Below are positions 47,702 through 57,116 of a stretch of 64,000 nt of DNA, piece by piece. The position numbers and the translations under genes were made by a program. Source of the stretch: Membranihabitans maritimus. GTDB lineage: Bacteria > Bacteroidota > Bacteroidia > Chitinophagales > Saprospiraceae. The stretch spans positions 1 through 64,000 of the forward strand of contig NZ_JAJSLW010000021.1 of the NCBI RefSeq assembly GCF_021729145.1, read 5' to 3'. The notes under the pieces were generated by a model, which saw only the letters and a program-made list of their open reading frames with translations, was not told the DNA's origin and ran no database searches. Position 1 is the first letter of the stretch. Each line of letters begins with the position of its first letter.

Positions 47702-48916
47702 TTATTCGAATGATCCGGGAGTAGGTGAATCCAGTTTATTAAAGTCTTCTGAAGAATTGTTAGTATCTTCCAATACTTCCCTCCCTTGTATTGTCTTCGC
47801 CACTTTCCTCCTAAAGCTCTGTGAAGAATACGTATCGTCAGCATATACAAAACCCGCATCCAGAGCCACGGGGATTCTTTTGAAAGTACCACTGTTCCCA
47901 TCCTTCAAAGCTTCGAATGCGTCCAATACAAAATCCGCAGGAATTTTAATTCTCGGATCAAGTACATCTTCATATCCCGGGTAAGGGATTCTTTCCAATT
48001 TATCAAAATCATTCGCTTTGAACAAAACAATGCCAGGTCCAAATACAGTGATCAACCAATCAAATCCACCTGTAAAATACAATCTTTCAAGATTCGGAAC
48101 TTCTGGGGCATCCGCATCCCGATTATCCGCTCTTTCATTAAATGTTTCCCAATCTGCACCAGAAAGGTCAACCGGGCTTAACGGATTAAGTTCTTCTGCC
48201 GTATGATCGACCCCATCTTGAGCAATTATAATACTCTCACCCGGAGCCAGTGGATGATCTTCCCCGCTTCCCGGGATCCTCCAGACACTATTAACGTATA
48301 CTGCATCCTGGTCATCCTGGAATTCTGTGGGTACATTATTGGAATTAATGAGCCCGGAAACGCCATATACATCTGCGATACACAAGCTATCCAGGTAAAT
48401 AATGCCTGTAGAATTATTGTAAATTTCAATAAACTGATCGGAAAAGTAATTTCCGCCGGAAGCCGTCTTGGAACCAGTATAATAAATCTCTTTAATTACC
48501 AATCCTCCCACCGGACTGCCTGCCAACAGTAAAGTAACTACGACTTCATTTCCTGCTGCAACCTGCACGTTCATTTCCAAAGCACTAAGTTGAATAGCAT
48601 CTCCAATTCCGGTTAATTCTTCCGCTTCAGATTCATTTAAAGAAACACCAGTGGAAAATGTATAATTACCCGGTGTCAGCTTTTCAAATTCCGCAATACC
48701 TGCTGCAGAAGTTGTACGGATGGATTCTTCTTGATTCAATGAATTCAATGCTTTCACTTCCACACTACCAGCATACTCTTCCCCATAATTTTCCGGGTAT
48801 CTCACCTCCACAGTAACAGAACCGTCCCTGGGCCCATCATCCTTTTCGCAGGATGCGAACCACAACGAAGCCAGTAAAAAACATACGATACGAGTTTTGA
48901 AATTAAATGATTTCAT
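47702..48916 (-). CDS. DUF4876 domain lipoprotein
   Basis: 404 aa. Lipoprotein signal with LWFASC. An N-terminal immunoglobulin-like/carboxypeptidase-regulatory segment (about 30-130) is followed by the DUF4876 region: 'VIKEIYYTGSKTASGGNYFSDQFIEIYNN' (in pieces), IYLDSLCIADVYG, and the C-terminal RRKVAKTIQGRE. Starts 3 bp after the TonB receptor. Probably a surface or periplasmic partner of the receptor. Confidence 0.8.
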   Translation of the reverse strand: MKSFNFKTRIVCFLLASLWFASCEKDDGPRDGSVTVEVRYPENYGEEYAGSVEVKALNSLNQEESIRTTSAAGIAEFEKLTPGNYTFSTGVSLNESEAEELTGIGDAIQLSALEMNVQVAAGNEVVVTLLLAGSPVGGLVIKEIYYTGSKTASGGNYFSDQFIEIYNNSTGIIYLDSLCIADVYGVSGLINSNNVPTEFQDDQDAVYVNSVWRIPGSGEDHPLAPGESIIIAQDGVDHTAEELNPLSPVDLSGADWETFNERADNRDADAPEVPNLERLYFTGGFDWLITVFGPGIVLFKANDFDKLERIPYPGYEDVLDPRIKIPADFVLDAFEALKDGNSGTFKRIPVALDAGFVYADDTYSSQSFRRKVAKTIQGREVLEDTNNSSEDFNKLDSPTPGSFE

Positions 48917-48919
48917 AAT

Positions 48920-51679
48920 TTATTTAATTTTATAAATGATTTCTGCTCCAAATGTGATGGAAGGGTTCCTCCGAACATACCGTTCGCGTGCTGCATTCCA
49001 ATGTAAGGGTCGATGATTAAAAATATTATTAACATAAAATGAAAAGCGACTTCCTTGCCTCCACTCCTTGGTCACCTTCAAATTGATCAGATGTAATGGG
49101 GGATACTTTACCCAGGCGACCGCATTTACCACTCTCAAAAGATCCTTATTTTTGTCCAACCCCGCCTCTTCTACCGTCAAATCAATAATAGCCCCACCCC
49201 TATCCATATAAGCTACGGGGAACTCGCTCAATTCGCCGTTCCTGTGCCGATCTATCCATACTACCTGCCATAGGGCTGAAAAAACAAGTCCTGCTTGCTG
49301 CAAATGCGTAATACTCCGTACGCTCGAATTCAATCGTTGTGAAATAATATCGCCGGTCTTTTCATACAGAGGAATGCGGGCAGGATCACTGGTATTAGAA
49401 AAAATAAAGCCTGGTTCAGCAATTCGCCCTTTATTATTGCTATTACTAAAATACCATGCACCATTTATCGACAAATAAGTATTCAAAGCTTCCCATTCCG
49501 GGACATCTACTACATATTCAATTCCACTATTTTTCATTTCCAGTACGTTTCCCGGAACATCTACACCTGCAAAAAAGGTATCCACACTTACCGGCTCCGG
49601 GATCAAAGCCGGAGGCGCCCCTTTCCTGACAGAGTCAATACCATACTTATCGTATGCCAAAGGTATAGCCTGCCTGGTGTAGGTAATGGAATTCCTTGAT
49701 ATTTCATAAAATCCGGTTAATGTGATTCCCCATCCATCGAGATCTAACTGGATTCCAGCTTCCGCTTTATTTGATGAATATGGTTCTACTTGAGATTCGT
49801 TTAAATTTAGAACTCTCGTCGTTATTATCACCAGTCTTTCAGAGGGATCACGGGCATAATAATTAAAATTAACAAGGTCAAAATATCTCTTACCCGGATA
49901 CAATTGCGATAGTGTAGGTGACTTTACTGCTCTTCCCCATCCTATTCTTATGGAAATATCCTCAGATACAGACCATACGGTATTTATCCGTGGTGAAAAA
50001 ACACTCCCTACCGGATCATCCCACCATCGTCCGGTAGATACCAGGTCCCATCTCAATCCAAGGGAAAACAACAAATCCTTTTCAAACAAGGAGGTCAACA
50101 TCCGGTCTTCCACATAAGCCGAAAGCTGGTTTAAACCAGGAATATTTTTCCACGATTCCGGCCGGTCCCCCATACTATAATTCTGTCTCGGGGGCGTGAA
50201 GGGATCAAACTGCCTGCCATTCCCCCAATTATTTTCATATCGAATTTCAGTACCTCCTCTCCATTTGTGATGAAATCCAAGAGGGCCAAAAATTGACCCT
50301 AACGCTTCTATGCGATTATAAAAATTCAGGGGTTTTCCCTCTACTGTCGTTTGATTCAAATATTCACTACTTCCATATTTTCCTATTAAAGTAGTATCCA
50401 CCAATGCATCGGACAGCGGGAATATGTCCCGTGTAATCAAATCCTGGTAATAACTTTGTTGGGATGAATATGTCAATCCGGTATTTAATGAAAAAGACTT
50501 AAATGCACGGTTATTGAATTGAAATAAAAGATTAGAATTCCACTGAAATCGCCAGTTTCTGCTATGATATTTTCGTAGATAGGAAGATACTGTTTCCTGA
50601 TCTTCCCGGTATTGATCATAGCCATACGATACCGACAGAAATTGTTTCAGTCGAAATATATTTTTCGATCGTTGCCAGGCAAGGCTACCATTGAACCTTT
50701 GAAAATGTTCATGGGAATTACGTAAATCCTGGTTGGTTTTCAGCGATTCTATACCCGCGTTTATTGTATTGTAATGATTCGGGGAAAAACTGCCATACAC
50801 TCCCATTTGCCACAAAGAAGGATTTACTCTAAGTATGGCTTCCGGCCTGTGAGATCCAATACGAGTATTGACCAGGACTACACCGGATGTAAGATCTCCA
50901 TACCGGGCTGACGGGATACCACGGATTACCTCTACCGACTCTATATTATCTGCCGACCATTCCCTTAGGTCAGCACCCTTACCTGAAACGGTTGAAAATA
51001 CCGGATCTGTTCCAGGACTACTATTGAGTATCGATACATCCCGTTGCAAGTCGGCATTATTGGAGAAAGGGATGCCATTTCGTACCATTTGGGTACCGAG
51101 TGCATTATTCCTTTGGGCAGCGGGTAAAGCTAATCCCTGCCGCAATGTCAGTTGTTGGGGATTGAGAAAATCAGGGTTATCCGCCAGGTGTCCGGGAACC
51201 AATTGAAAAACATCTGCCAGGCTAACGGCCTGGATGTGTTCTATTGCTTTTCTCCCGATTCGGGTTGAAGAACCGGTTTCCAGTTCGGTTCCGGTTACGG
51301 TAATGTTATCCAGGAAAAATGCAGATTCGTAAAGGAGAAATACCAGTGTATCCGGGGCCCTTCCGGAAATGATTGTATCCAGCGTCTGGTAACCAAGGTA
51401 TGAGATACGTATTTCATCACTTTTACCCATTATATGGTCCAGGCTAAAGCGTCCTCTTTCATCTGTGACAGCATACGACCCCAAAGAAGCTCCTTCTACA
51501 AGGGCATTAACTATTGGTGTTGAGTCTTTTCCATCAAGCACCTTTCCATATATCTTATCACTTTGCTGATTTTGGCAAAGAGCGGCCACTACAAATAAAT
51601 AAAGCAGCCATGCAGTAAGACTTACCTTTATGATCCATTTATTACAACCATGGAGAAAATTGCTCCTGAATACTACCAT
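48920..51679 (-). CDS. TonB-dependent outer-membrane receptor
   Basis: 919 aa. Long signal region to about residue 37 (WLLYLFVVAALCQ), carboxypeptidase-regulatory-like domain about 42-120, plug domain about 130-250 ('VEVIRGIPSARYGDLTSGVV') and a 22-stranded barrel ending in aromatic-terminated strands (FGAEIIYKIK). It is the first gene of the operon with DUF4876, DUF6850-type and lipoprotein genes. Two palindromic boxes upstream suggest metal- or nutrient-controlled expression. Substrate not predictable. Confidence 0.88.
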   Translation of the reverse strand: MVVFRSNFLHGCNKWIIKVSLTAWLLYLFVVAALCQNQQSDKIYGKVLDGKDSTPIVNALVEGASLGSYAVTDERGRFSLDHIMGKSDEIRISYLGYQTLDTIISGRAPDTLVFLLYESAFFLDNITVTGTELETGSSTRIGRKAIEHIQAVSLADVFQLVPGHLADNPDFLNPQQLTLRQGLALPAAQRNNALGTQMVRNGIPFSNNADLQRDVSILNSSPGTDPVFSTVSGKGADLREWSADNIESVEVIRGIPSARYGDLTSGVVLVNTRIGSHRPEAILRVNPSLWQMGVYGSFSPNHYNTINAGIESLKTNQDLRNSHEHFQRFNGSLAWQRSKNIFRLKQFLSVSYGYDQYREDQETVSSYLRKYHSRNWRFQWNSNLLFQFNNRAFKSFSLNTGLTYSSQQSYYQDLITRDIFPLSDALVDTTLIGKYGSSEYLNQTTVEGKPLNFYNRIEALGSIFGPLGFHHKWRGGTEIRYENNWGNGRQFDPFTPPRQNYSMGDRPESWKNIPGLNQLSAYVEDRMLTSLFEKDLLFSLGLRWDLVSTGRWWDDPVGSVFSPRINTVWSVSEDISIRIGWGRAVKSPTLSQLYPGKRYFDLVNFNYYARDPSERLVIITTRVLNLNESQVEPYSSNKAEAGIQLDLDGWGITLTGFYEISRNSITYTRQAIPLAYDKYGIDSVRKGAPPALIPEPVSVDTFFAGVDVPGNVLEMKNSGIEYVVDVPEWEALNTYLSINGAWYFSNSNNKGRIAEPGFIFSNTSDPARIPLYEKTGDIISQRLNSSVRSITHLQQAGLVFSALWQVVWIDRHRNGELSEFPVAYMDRGGAIIDLTVEEAGLDKNKDLLRVVNAVAWVKYPPLHLINLKVTKEWRQGSRFSFYVNNIFNHRPLHWNAARERYVRRNPSITFGAEIIYKIK

Positions 51680-51717
51680 ATCATTGGGGATATTCCATTG
51701 ATTAAACTAGAATGAAA

Positions 51718-51770
51718 ATGCAACACAATTGCAATAATAGTAAATTATTTTAAATGCAACATAATTGCAT
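51718..51770 (-). promoter_or_regulatory. two palindromic operator-like boxes upstream of the TonB operon
   Basis: ATGCAACACAATTGCAAT (51718-51735) and ATGCAACATAATTGCAT (51754-51770), 36 bp apart. Each has the core TGCAA-n5-TTGCA, a dyad, and lies 40-90 bp before the TonB receptor start. The layout fits a Fur-family metal regulator, for instance Zur, but that is inference. Confidence 0.55.
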
Positions 51771-52100
51771 GTAAAATTTAATAAGAATTCTTATCTCCAA
51801 TCACACTTCATTCAATTGAAATAACCTTTCCTGTTCATCCATCATTTCTATCAAAGGATAGCCTAATTGTGATTTTATTACCATTATTTCTACAGGTTTC
51901 ATATTTACGCAGAAAGTTTAAAGGGAAATTATATCTAATAACCGCAAGTGTAGGTTAAAAAAGCATTCTAATTATTCCTCAGAAAAAAGGTCTCAAACAT
52001 AGAATGTTTTAAAATGCTTATCCGCTTTCACACTGTAAGCCAAATTGCAAAAGCCAAAAATTTTTATTCCCGATTTCAACCAACCTTACAAAGAATTACA
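51771..52100. other. non-coding gap with a possible 33-aa ORF
   Basis: About 330 bp. A minus-strand ORF at 51801-51902 encodes 33 aa (begins MKPVEIMVIKSQLGYP, then a helical acidic tail); it has start and stop and could be a small protein or a fragment. Otherwise nothing seen until the tRNA promoter. Confidence 0.3.
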
Positions 52101-52108
52101 TATATTTG
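52101..52108 (+). promoter_or_regulatory. tRNA-Leu promoter -7 element
   Basis: TATATTTG, full match to TAnnTTTG, 33 bp before the mature tRNA. Confidence 0.65.
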
Positions 52109-52141
52109 CCGTCCAATTATTACGTAGGTAATAAAACAAAT

Positions 52142-52228
52142 GCCGAAGTGGCGGAACTGGTAGACGCGCTGGATTCAAAATCCAGTTCTGGCAACAGAGT
52201 GGGGGTTCGATTCCCCCCTTCGGTACCA
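52142..52228 (+). tRNA. tRNA-Leu (anticodon CAA), CCA encoded
   Basis: 87 nt. Acceptor GCCGAAG pairs with CTTCGGT (one G-U), anticodon stem CTGGA/TCCAG with loop TTCAAAA gives anticodon CAA, a long variable arm is present as in class II tRNAs, and the T arm reads GGGGGTTCGATTCCCCC. ACCA is encoded. The 3' part probably served as attachment site for the integrase that follows 175 bp later. Confidence 0.95.
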
Positions 52229-52402
52229 CTCCCACAAAAATCATCCAAAAAAAAGAAAGGAAAATCGCTGAAAAACAAGGATTTACGTCAAAAATGAGAA
52301 AATCCAATTTCTCTTTTTTTGTTGTTTTTTGTCCCCTTTTGTCTCTTATTTGTCTCCCTTTTATTATATTATACCTATTGATATAATGAAAATCAAACTG
52401 CA

Positions 52403-53467
52403 ATGAGTGTAAAGCTGCGATGGAAAACCTACCCAAATGGCACAAAATCCGCTTATCTCGATATTTACGATAAAGGCCAGAGAAGGCGAAAATCTATTGA
52501 TGTCAAGATAAAGAAGGGAGACAAAAACAAAAGGGAGAAAAAAAGGATGGCAGAAGCCATACGAACAAAACACCATGAAGACTTATTAAACAATAAATGG
52601 AATCTAGTCGATGACGATAAATTGAGCACTTCATTTCTAAAGTACTTTCAATATTTTCTGGATTCGTATCAGCGGGTTGGAAAACGTAAGTATGAAGCTA
52701 CACACAAGCAATTTAAAGAATTTATCAAAGTCGATGGTGGAATCAATCACAATCTTACCTTTCAGGAGTTGACACCGCAGGTATGTGAACGGTTTAGAGA
52801 TTATCTCTTTTTACAAGCAGGTTTAAGCGGAGAAACACCCTATGATTATTTTTCAAGGTTCAAGGCAGTAATCAATAAAGCGATCCGCGAAAAGTTTTTA
52901 TTGGATAACCCGCTTGTAGACGTAAAAATAAAGAAACCCGGTAATGATCTAAAAAAGCAAATTCTTACCGCTGAAGAAATTCAAAAATTGGCTAATACCT
53001 ATTGTGGTAATAGTGATGTTAAAAAGGCTTTTATATTTGCTTGTTTTACGGGTATTGGCGAAAAGGAAGCGAGAAATTTAAAGTGGAAAGACTTGGCCGA
53101 TGGTATGTTGAACATCCGACGTGCAAAAAATGAGCAAAAAGTGACTTCCAAATTACCGGCAACTGCCATCAAGGTACTGGGAGAATACGGAAAACCGGAT
53201 GAAAATGTATTTACCCTACCATCGAACACAGCTATTCGGAAAAATATCAAGAATTGGAAGGATAAAGCCGGAATCAAAAAACATATTACTTTTTATTGTG
53301 CCCGGCATTCCTTCGCGATTATGAATTTGAAAAACGGAGCCAATTTATTGACCATAAGCAAGCTTATGGGACACACGGATACTTCCCACACGGTAAAATA
53401 CCTGAACTACATCGATGAGGAAAAAAATAAGGCAATGGATAGTATGCCGGATATCAACATTACCTAA
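52403..53467 (+). CDS. tyrosine recombinase (integrase) of an element inserted at tRNA-Leu
   Basis: 354 aa. N-terminal arm-binding domain, SAM-like core-binding domain (about 70-175) and catalytic domain. The last part shows R-H in YCARHSFA, LMGHTDTSHTVKYLNY with the final His and the nucleophile Tyr. The first catalytic arginine, normally in TGLR, is glycine here (CFTGIGEKEA), and the His of HxxR is Tyr (FYCAR). CTnDOT-type integrases are known to lack the first Arg, so activity is possible. No second copy of the tRNA end was found in the window. Confidence 0.88.
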   Translation: MSVKLRWKTYPNGTKSAYLDIYDKGQRRRKSIDVKIKKGDKNKREKKRMAEAIRTKHHEDLLNNKWNLVDDDKLSTSFLKYFQYFLDSYQRVGKRKYEATHKQFKEFIKVDGGINHNLTFQELTPQVCERFRDYLFLQAGLSGETPYDYFSRFKAVINKAIREKFLLDNPLVDVKIKKPGNDLKKQILTAEEIQKLANTYCGNSDVKKAFIFACFTGIGEKEARNLKWKDLADGMLNIRRAKNEQKVTSKLPATAIKVLGEYGKPDENVFTLPSNTAIRKNIKNWKDKAGIKKHITFYCARHSFAIMNLKNGANLLTISKLMGHTDTSHTVKYLNYIDEEKNKAMDSMPDINIT

Positions 53468-53491
53468 AGACTAAAATGTAAGAAATCCTCA

Positions 53492-54751
53492 ATGAGTACG
53501 AATAGAAAAGATAATCAAAGTATAAGCTATCAAGAAAAACTGGAACAGTGGGTACAATGGTTCAAGGTGCATAGCCCAATTTCGAATACAAACAAAAAGA
53601 TCAATTCAGAACAATTTATTGATGATATAGCCAGAAAGCCAAAATCTGATCTTAAGCCAAAATCACCAGAAGAAATTTCATTCTTAAAAGAGAAGATTCA
53701 AGAAGTTAGCCAACATCCCTTTATGGTAAAAGAACTACTTTCAGAATTTGAACCCAGAAATGAAGAAGATTGGAAGTTCAAGAACGAGGAATTATTAAAA
53801 TGTTCTGAAAAGCTCTTGAAATTTGACAACTATACGGATATAGATTACCCACTACAGCCTAAATTCATTAAATCATATGATGAATTTAAGAACGAAATCA
53901 CTGAAAAATTGAATTACAATGAGGGAAAAACTGCTTTCCGTCAAGATCAATTACAGGCTATAAAGGATGACTTGAATGATATTGATCAGTACCAAAATGA
54001 ACTCCTAAAGTCCAATAGAACTATAATCATTAGAAAAAAATACGAGAATCTTTTATTCAGTGAGTTGGTCGAAAAAATAAAAAATAAAATTAAAGCAGGT
54101 CGTCCTTTAACTGAAGGGGAAAGCATATTTCAAACTTATCCAACATTAAAGCCAGCTATAGAATTTTCAACTAAGTCCGATAAGATTGCATGGACTCAAT
54201 CTGAACTCCAACCCAATATCAAACCTCAACCTAAGGTAAGTACAACGGAAGCTTCGATTCTTATCGTAGCAAATAGTTTTGCTCAAATTATTGTTGATCT
54301 CGAAAAAGGAAGCTTTATTTCCAATGAAGGGAAAGATAAAAACAAGAAGATAGCTAAGGGAGCTACAGAAACCTTTAAATGGAAAGGTAACCCAAAGAAA
54401 GAACTTCCGGAACTGTATGAAAAGATGATTCAAGGTGAATTGATCTCAAAAGAGACAGAATTTGATCAGTTTGAATCAATCTTTATGGGTATGGTTGAAA
54501 CGAAAACTTTTAAACCATTAGAATGGACTGATGAACCAGTTTTACTTGCTTATTTTATTGATACTTTAGTAACTAAGGGGAAAATTACTAAGAAAAGGAG
54601 ATGGGTAATTACCTCGTTTTGTTTCAAAGATATTAATAGCAGCACGATAAGGAACCATAGTAGGAACTACAAAAATAATAATAACCCCAATCATCAAGGG
54701 AAGCCCAAGGATTACTTGAAAATTGATTCACTTTTTAATAAAGAATTATAG
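53492..54751 (+). CDS. hypothetical protein of the integrated element, RteC-like C-terminus
   Basis: 419 aa, charged and helical, with no membrane segment. The C-terminal 130 residues ('FKWKGNPKKELPELYEKMI', FESIFMG, AYFIDTLVTKGKI) resemble the RteC-like proteins of Bacteroidota mobile elements in pattern. 24 bp after the integrase. Function in excision or regulation is inference. Confidence 0.6.
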   Translation: MSTNRKDNQSISYQEKLEQWVQWFKVHSPISNTNKKINSEQFIDDIARKPKSDLKPKSPEEISFLKEKIQEVSQHPFMVKELLSEFEPRNEEDWKFKNEELLKCSEKLLKFDNYTDIDYPLQPKFIKSYDEFKNEITEKLNYNEGKTAFRQDQLQAIKDDLNDIDQYQNELLKSNRTIIIRKKYENLLFSELVEKIKNKIKAGRPLTEGESIFQTYPTLKPAIEFSTKSDKIAWTQSELQPNIKPQPKVSTTEASILIVANSFAQIIVDLEKGSFISNEGKDKNKKIAKGATETFKWKGNPKKELPELYEKMIQGELISKETEFDQFESIFMGMVETKTFKPLEWTDEPVLLAYFIDTLVTKGKITKKRRWVITSFCFKDINSSTIRNHSRNYKNNNNPNHQGKPKDYLKIDSLFNKEL

Positions 54752-54874
54752 ATTTTTATAGACTGGACTATACGCGCTATAATTTTCCTTTTCTTTCTTT
54801 TCTATACTTGCATCAGAGCTCGTGAATAGAGCTTTGATATCAAAGCCATTTTTTAAAATTTAAACTAATAAAAA

Positions 54875-55168
54875 ATGGATACTACAACCATTTTGGACAA
54901 GTTCAACGACCTTGAAAGGTTGATCATTGTCCATAGCAAAAAAAGGGCATTGACCCTTGAAGAAACATCAGTATATACCGGGCTTTCAAAGTCAACCCTG
55001 TATAAACTTACGTCAAGTAATCAAATCCCGTACAGTAAGTTGCGTGGAAAAACGCTCTATTTTGATAAGGAAAAGCTTGACAAATGGTTACTGCAAAATC
55101 CGCAGAAGACCCAAGATGAAATAGATCGGGAAGCAGCAGATTATGTTCACTTCAATAAGGGGTTATGA
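54875..55168 (+). CDS. excisionase-like helix-turn-helix protein
   Basis: 97 aa. HTH_17-type domain: LTLEETSVYTGLSKSTLYKL, then IPYSKLRGKTLYFDKEKLDKW. Such proteins act as excisionases or regulators of Bacteroidota mobile elements. Overlaps the next gene by 4 bp (ATGA). Confidence 0.85.
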   Translation: MDTTTILDKFNDLERLIIVHSKKRALTLEETSVYTGLSKSTLYKLTSSNQIPYSKLRGKTLYFDKEKLDKWLLQNPQKTQDEIDREAADYVHFNKGL

Positions 55169-55647
55169 AAGGCTACAAGTATGTAGCTTCTTATTTGGCG
55201 TCTGCAATAGATCATGGTGAACACAACAGTGTAAGTACTGAATCTGAACAGATTGAATACATCATCAAGAAAAATAAAGGGGAGCATGAATATTTTGACA
55301 ATAAAGTGCTTCCCATTATTGAAGAACCATCTTGTAATAGGGTGTTTTTAATTAAAAAAAGTTGTTCTCAGGATGCTAATTCAGAAGGCCTTATATGGGA
55401 ACTTCATGGCTCAAACGGATTTATATCAGAAGTTTATTCTATCTCAGATAATATAGGATGGATGCATTTAAAAGAAGTGGGAGTAAAAAAGGATGTAGCG
55501 ATCTTGTACTTTAGAATAGATGGGAAGTGTAGTAGGATTGAAGCTATAGAAATTCATATCATAAAAAATAGCTACAATGACTTGGGGTTGTTCCAAATGG
55601 TAGCAAATTATGATTTAAAAAATGAAATAATGGAAGATGCAAAATGA
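55165..55647 (+). CDS. hypothetical protein of the integrated element
   Basis: 160 aa. Translationally coupled to the excisionase-like gene. No signal or membrane segment and no family recognised. Confidence 0.6.
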   Translation: MKGYKYVASYLASAIDHGEHNSVSTESEQIEYIIKKNKGEHEYFDNKVLPIIEEPSCNRVFLIKKSCSQDANSEGLIWELHGSNGFISEVYSISDNIGWMHLKEVGVKKDVAILYFRIDGKCSRIEAIEIHIIKNSYNDLGLFQMVANYDLKNEIMEDAK

Positions 55648-55742
55648 TCCCTTCTACTGCTGAGTTACCCCCTTTTATATATTAAGCTGTATTTAGTTAC
55701 AAATTCTGTAACCATTTTATTATGAAAATTAAAAAATAAACT

Positions 55743-56684
55743 ATGTGGGATACAATCCATAGTCGATTGCCAAGACGACATTTACCTACCCCAAAAGAAA
55801 TGGATATAATATTGGCAAATTTTGATAAAGCACAATTCAATATTGATTATGAAAATGGTGAAGTAAACTACTTTGTTAAAATAAAAAACTTAGTATTTAG
55901 GACAACTGAAAACTATATTCTTATTAAATGTAGGAGCATAAGTAAATTTTTATTTGGCAATAATTTAATGACCTTGAGTAGAGAGGATATAGTGGATTTT
56001 GTTAACCTTATCAGTGCAACTTTTCATATTCCATTTGAACTGGGTGTAATTACCAGAATGGATTTTGGAATGAATGTGGTTACTGATTATTCTCCAGAAA
56101 TATATTGCAATTATTTTGGCTATAGTTCTCCTTATAGAGATCGTTTAGAACAAACTAATGGTCTTTACTACAGCATGATTAATAAACAAATTTGCATTTA
56201 CGATAAGTTAAAGCGGATGAAAAATAGGAAGATTCCCAATCACTACAGGGATAAGAATGTATTAAGGTTTGAATTTCGATTTAAAGGCAGAGTAGCTGAT
56301 CAGCTAAATATGAAACAAGTCTTGATCAGGGATTTATACGATAAAGATTTTTTGTGCCGAATAATCAACATTATTAAGGATGAATATTTCAATATCTGTA
56401 AATATAATAAGGAATCTAATGAGATTTATGCTACGGGAAGTATACCAGATTTTATCAACCAGTTTGCAAAAATAGCAATTAAAGATTATGGGAAACACAG
56501 GGTTTTCAAAGATATTAAAGAATGGCACAAGTTGGAAAAGATTACTAAAGGCCAATCATCACGTCTTAAAAAAAGAACCAATGAAATTTTATCAATGGAA
56601 TTTGAGGGTAACAAAAATGATCTTATCCAAGAACTGGATAGGAAAGTAAATTGGATGGCAAATCAAATGCATTATCTTGTCTAA
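55743..56684 (+). CDS. phage/plasmid replication protein, gene II/X-like
   Basis: 313 aa. The middle has 'ITRMDFGMNVVTD', 'KQICIYDKLKRMK' and 'NVLRFEFRFKGR', the pattern of II/X-family replication initiators of filamentous phages and small plasmids. This suggests rolling-circle replication of the excised element. I could not fix the catalytic tyrosine with certainty. Convergent with the XRE gene, 3 bp apart. Confidence 0.65.
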   Translation: MWDTIHSRLPRRHLPTPKEMDIILANFDKAQFNIDYENGEVNYFVKIKNLVFRTTENYILIKCRSISKFLFGNNLMTLSREDIVDFVNLISATFHIPFELGVITRMDFGMNVVTDYSPEIYCNYFGYSSPYRDRLEQTNGLYYSMINKQICIYDKLKRMKNRKIPNHYRDKNVLRFEFRFKGRVADQLNMKQVLIRDLYDKDFLCRIINIIKDEYFNICKYNKESNEIYATGSIPDFINQFAKIAIKDYGKHRVFKDIKEWHKLEKITKGQSSRLKKRTNEILSMEFEGNKNDLIQELDRKVNWMANQMHYLV

Positions 56685-56687
56685 GGA

Positions 56688-56924
56688 TTAAGGTTGCTCT
56701 TTTTCCCTACCTAATAATTCACGGACATCAATATCAAGTACATTGGCTATATCACAGAGTTTCATGAGACTAACATTGTGTTTGGCATTTTCGATATAAC
56801 TCATGTAAGTACGATCTATATCAGAGAGATGTGCCAAGGTCTCCTGGGAAATGTTCTTTTCCTTACGGTATTTACGGATGTTGTCTCCTACTTTTCTTAA
56901 TAATTCTGGATAGTCGTTTTTCAT
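56688..56924 (-). CDS. XRE-family transcriptional regulator
   Basis: 78 aa from the ATG at 56924; the longer frame starts at a TTG inside a palindrome. XRE HTH: 'IRKYRKEKNISQETLAHLSD', then DRTYMSYIENAKHNV. A 14-bp palindrome (56927-56940) lies directly before the start, the expected place for self-repression. Confidence 0.85.
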   Translation of the reverse strand: MKNDYPELLRKVGDNIRKYRKEKNISQETLAHLSDIDRTYMSYIENAKHNVSLMKLCDIANVLDIDVRELLGREKEQP

Positions 56925-56926
56925 TC

Positions 56927-56940
56927 GTCGCAATTGCGAC
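56927..56940. promoter_or_regulatory. palindromic operator before the XRE gene
   Basis: GTCGCAATTGCGAC, a perfect 14-bp palindrome, 2 bp upstream of the XRE ATG at 56924. Confidence 0.7.
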
Positions 56941-56969
56941 AGAAAGTAAGTTGGAAAACCTAAATTAAT

Positions 56970-57017
56970 ATTCGCATATATTCGACATTTTAATATTTTT
57001 GTTGTATATATGCGAAT
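56970..57017. promoter_or_regulatory. 11-bp inverted repeat with internal promoter element
   Basis: ATTCGCATATA (56970-56980) and TATATGCGAAT (57007-57017), 26 bp apart. Between them, TATTTTTG (56994-57001) is a full plus-strand TAnnTTTG match. There is no plus-strand gene directly after it, so the transcript could be non-coding, or the repeat could be a replication origin of the element. Confidence 0.5.
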
Positions 57018-57116
57018 GTTAATAAGAATGAAGCTATGAAGTATGATTTATCAAACTTTTTATGAAAATACGATGGTGAATAAAAGATAGCGGCTAAGAG
57101 TAGCTATAGAATTGGA

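Noticed and set aside
52250-52402. second copy of the tRNA-Leu 3' end (attR)
   Set aside because: I could not find the tRNA end repeated downstream to 64000; the right end of the element is therefore not set.
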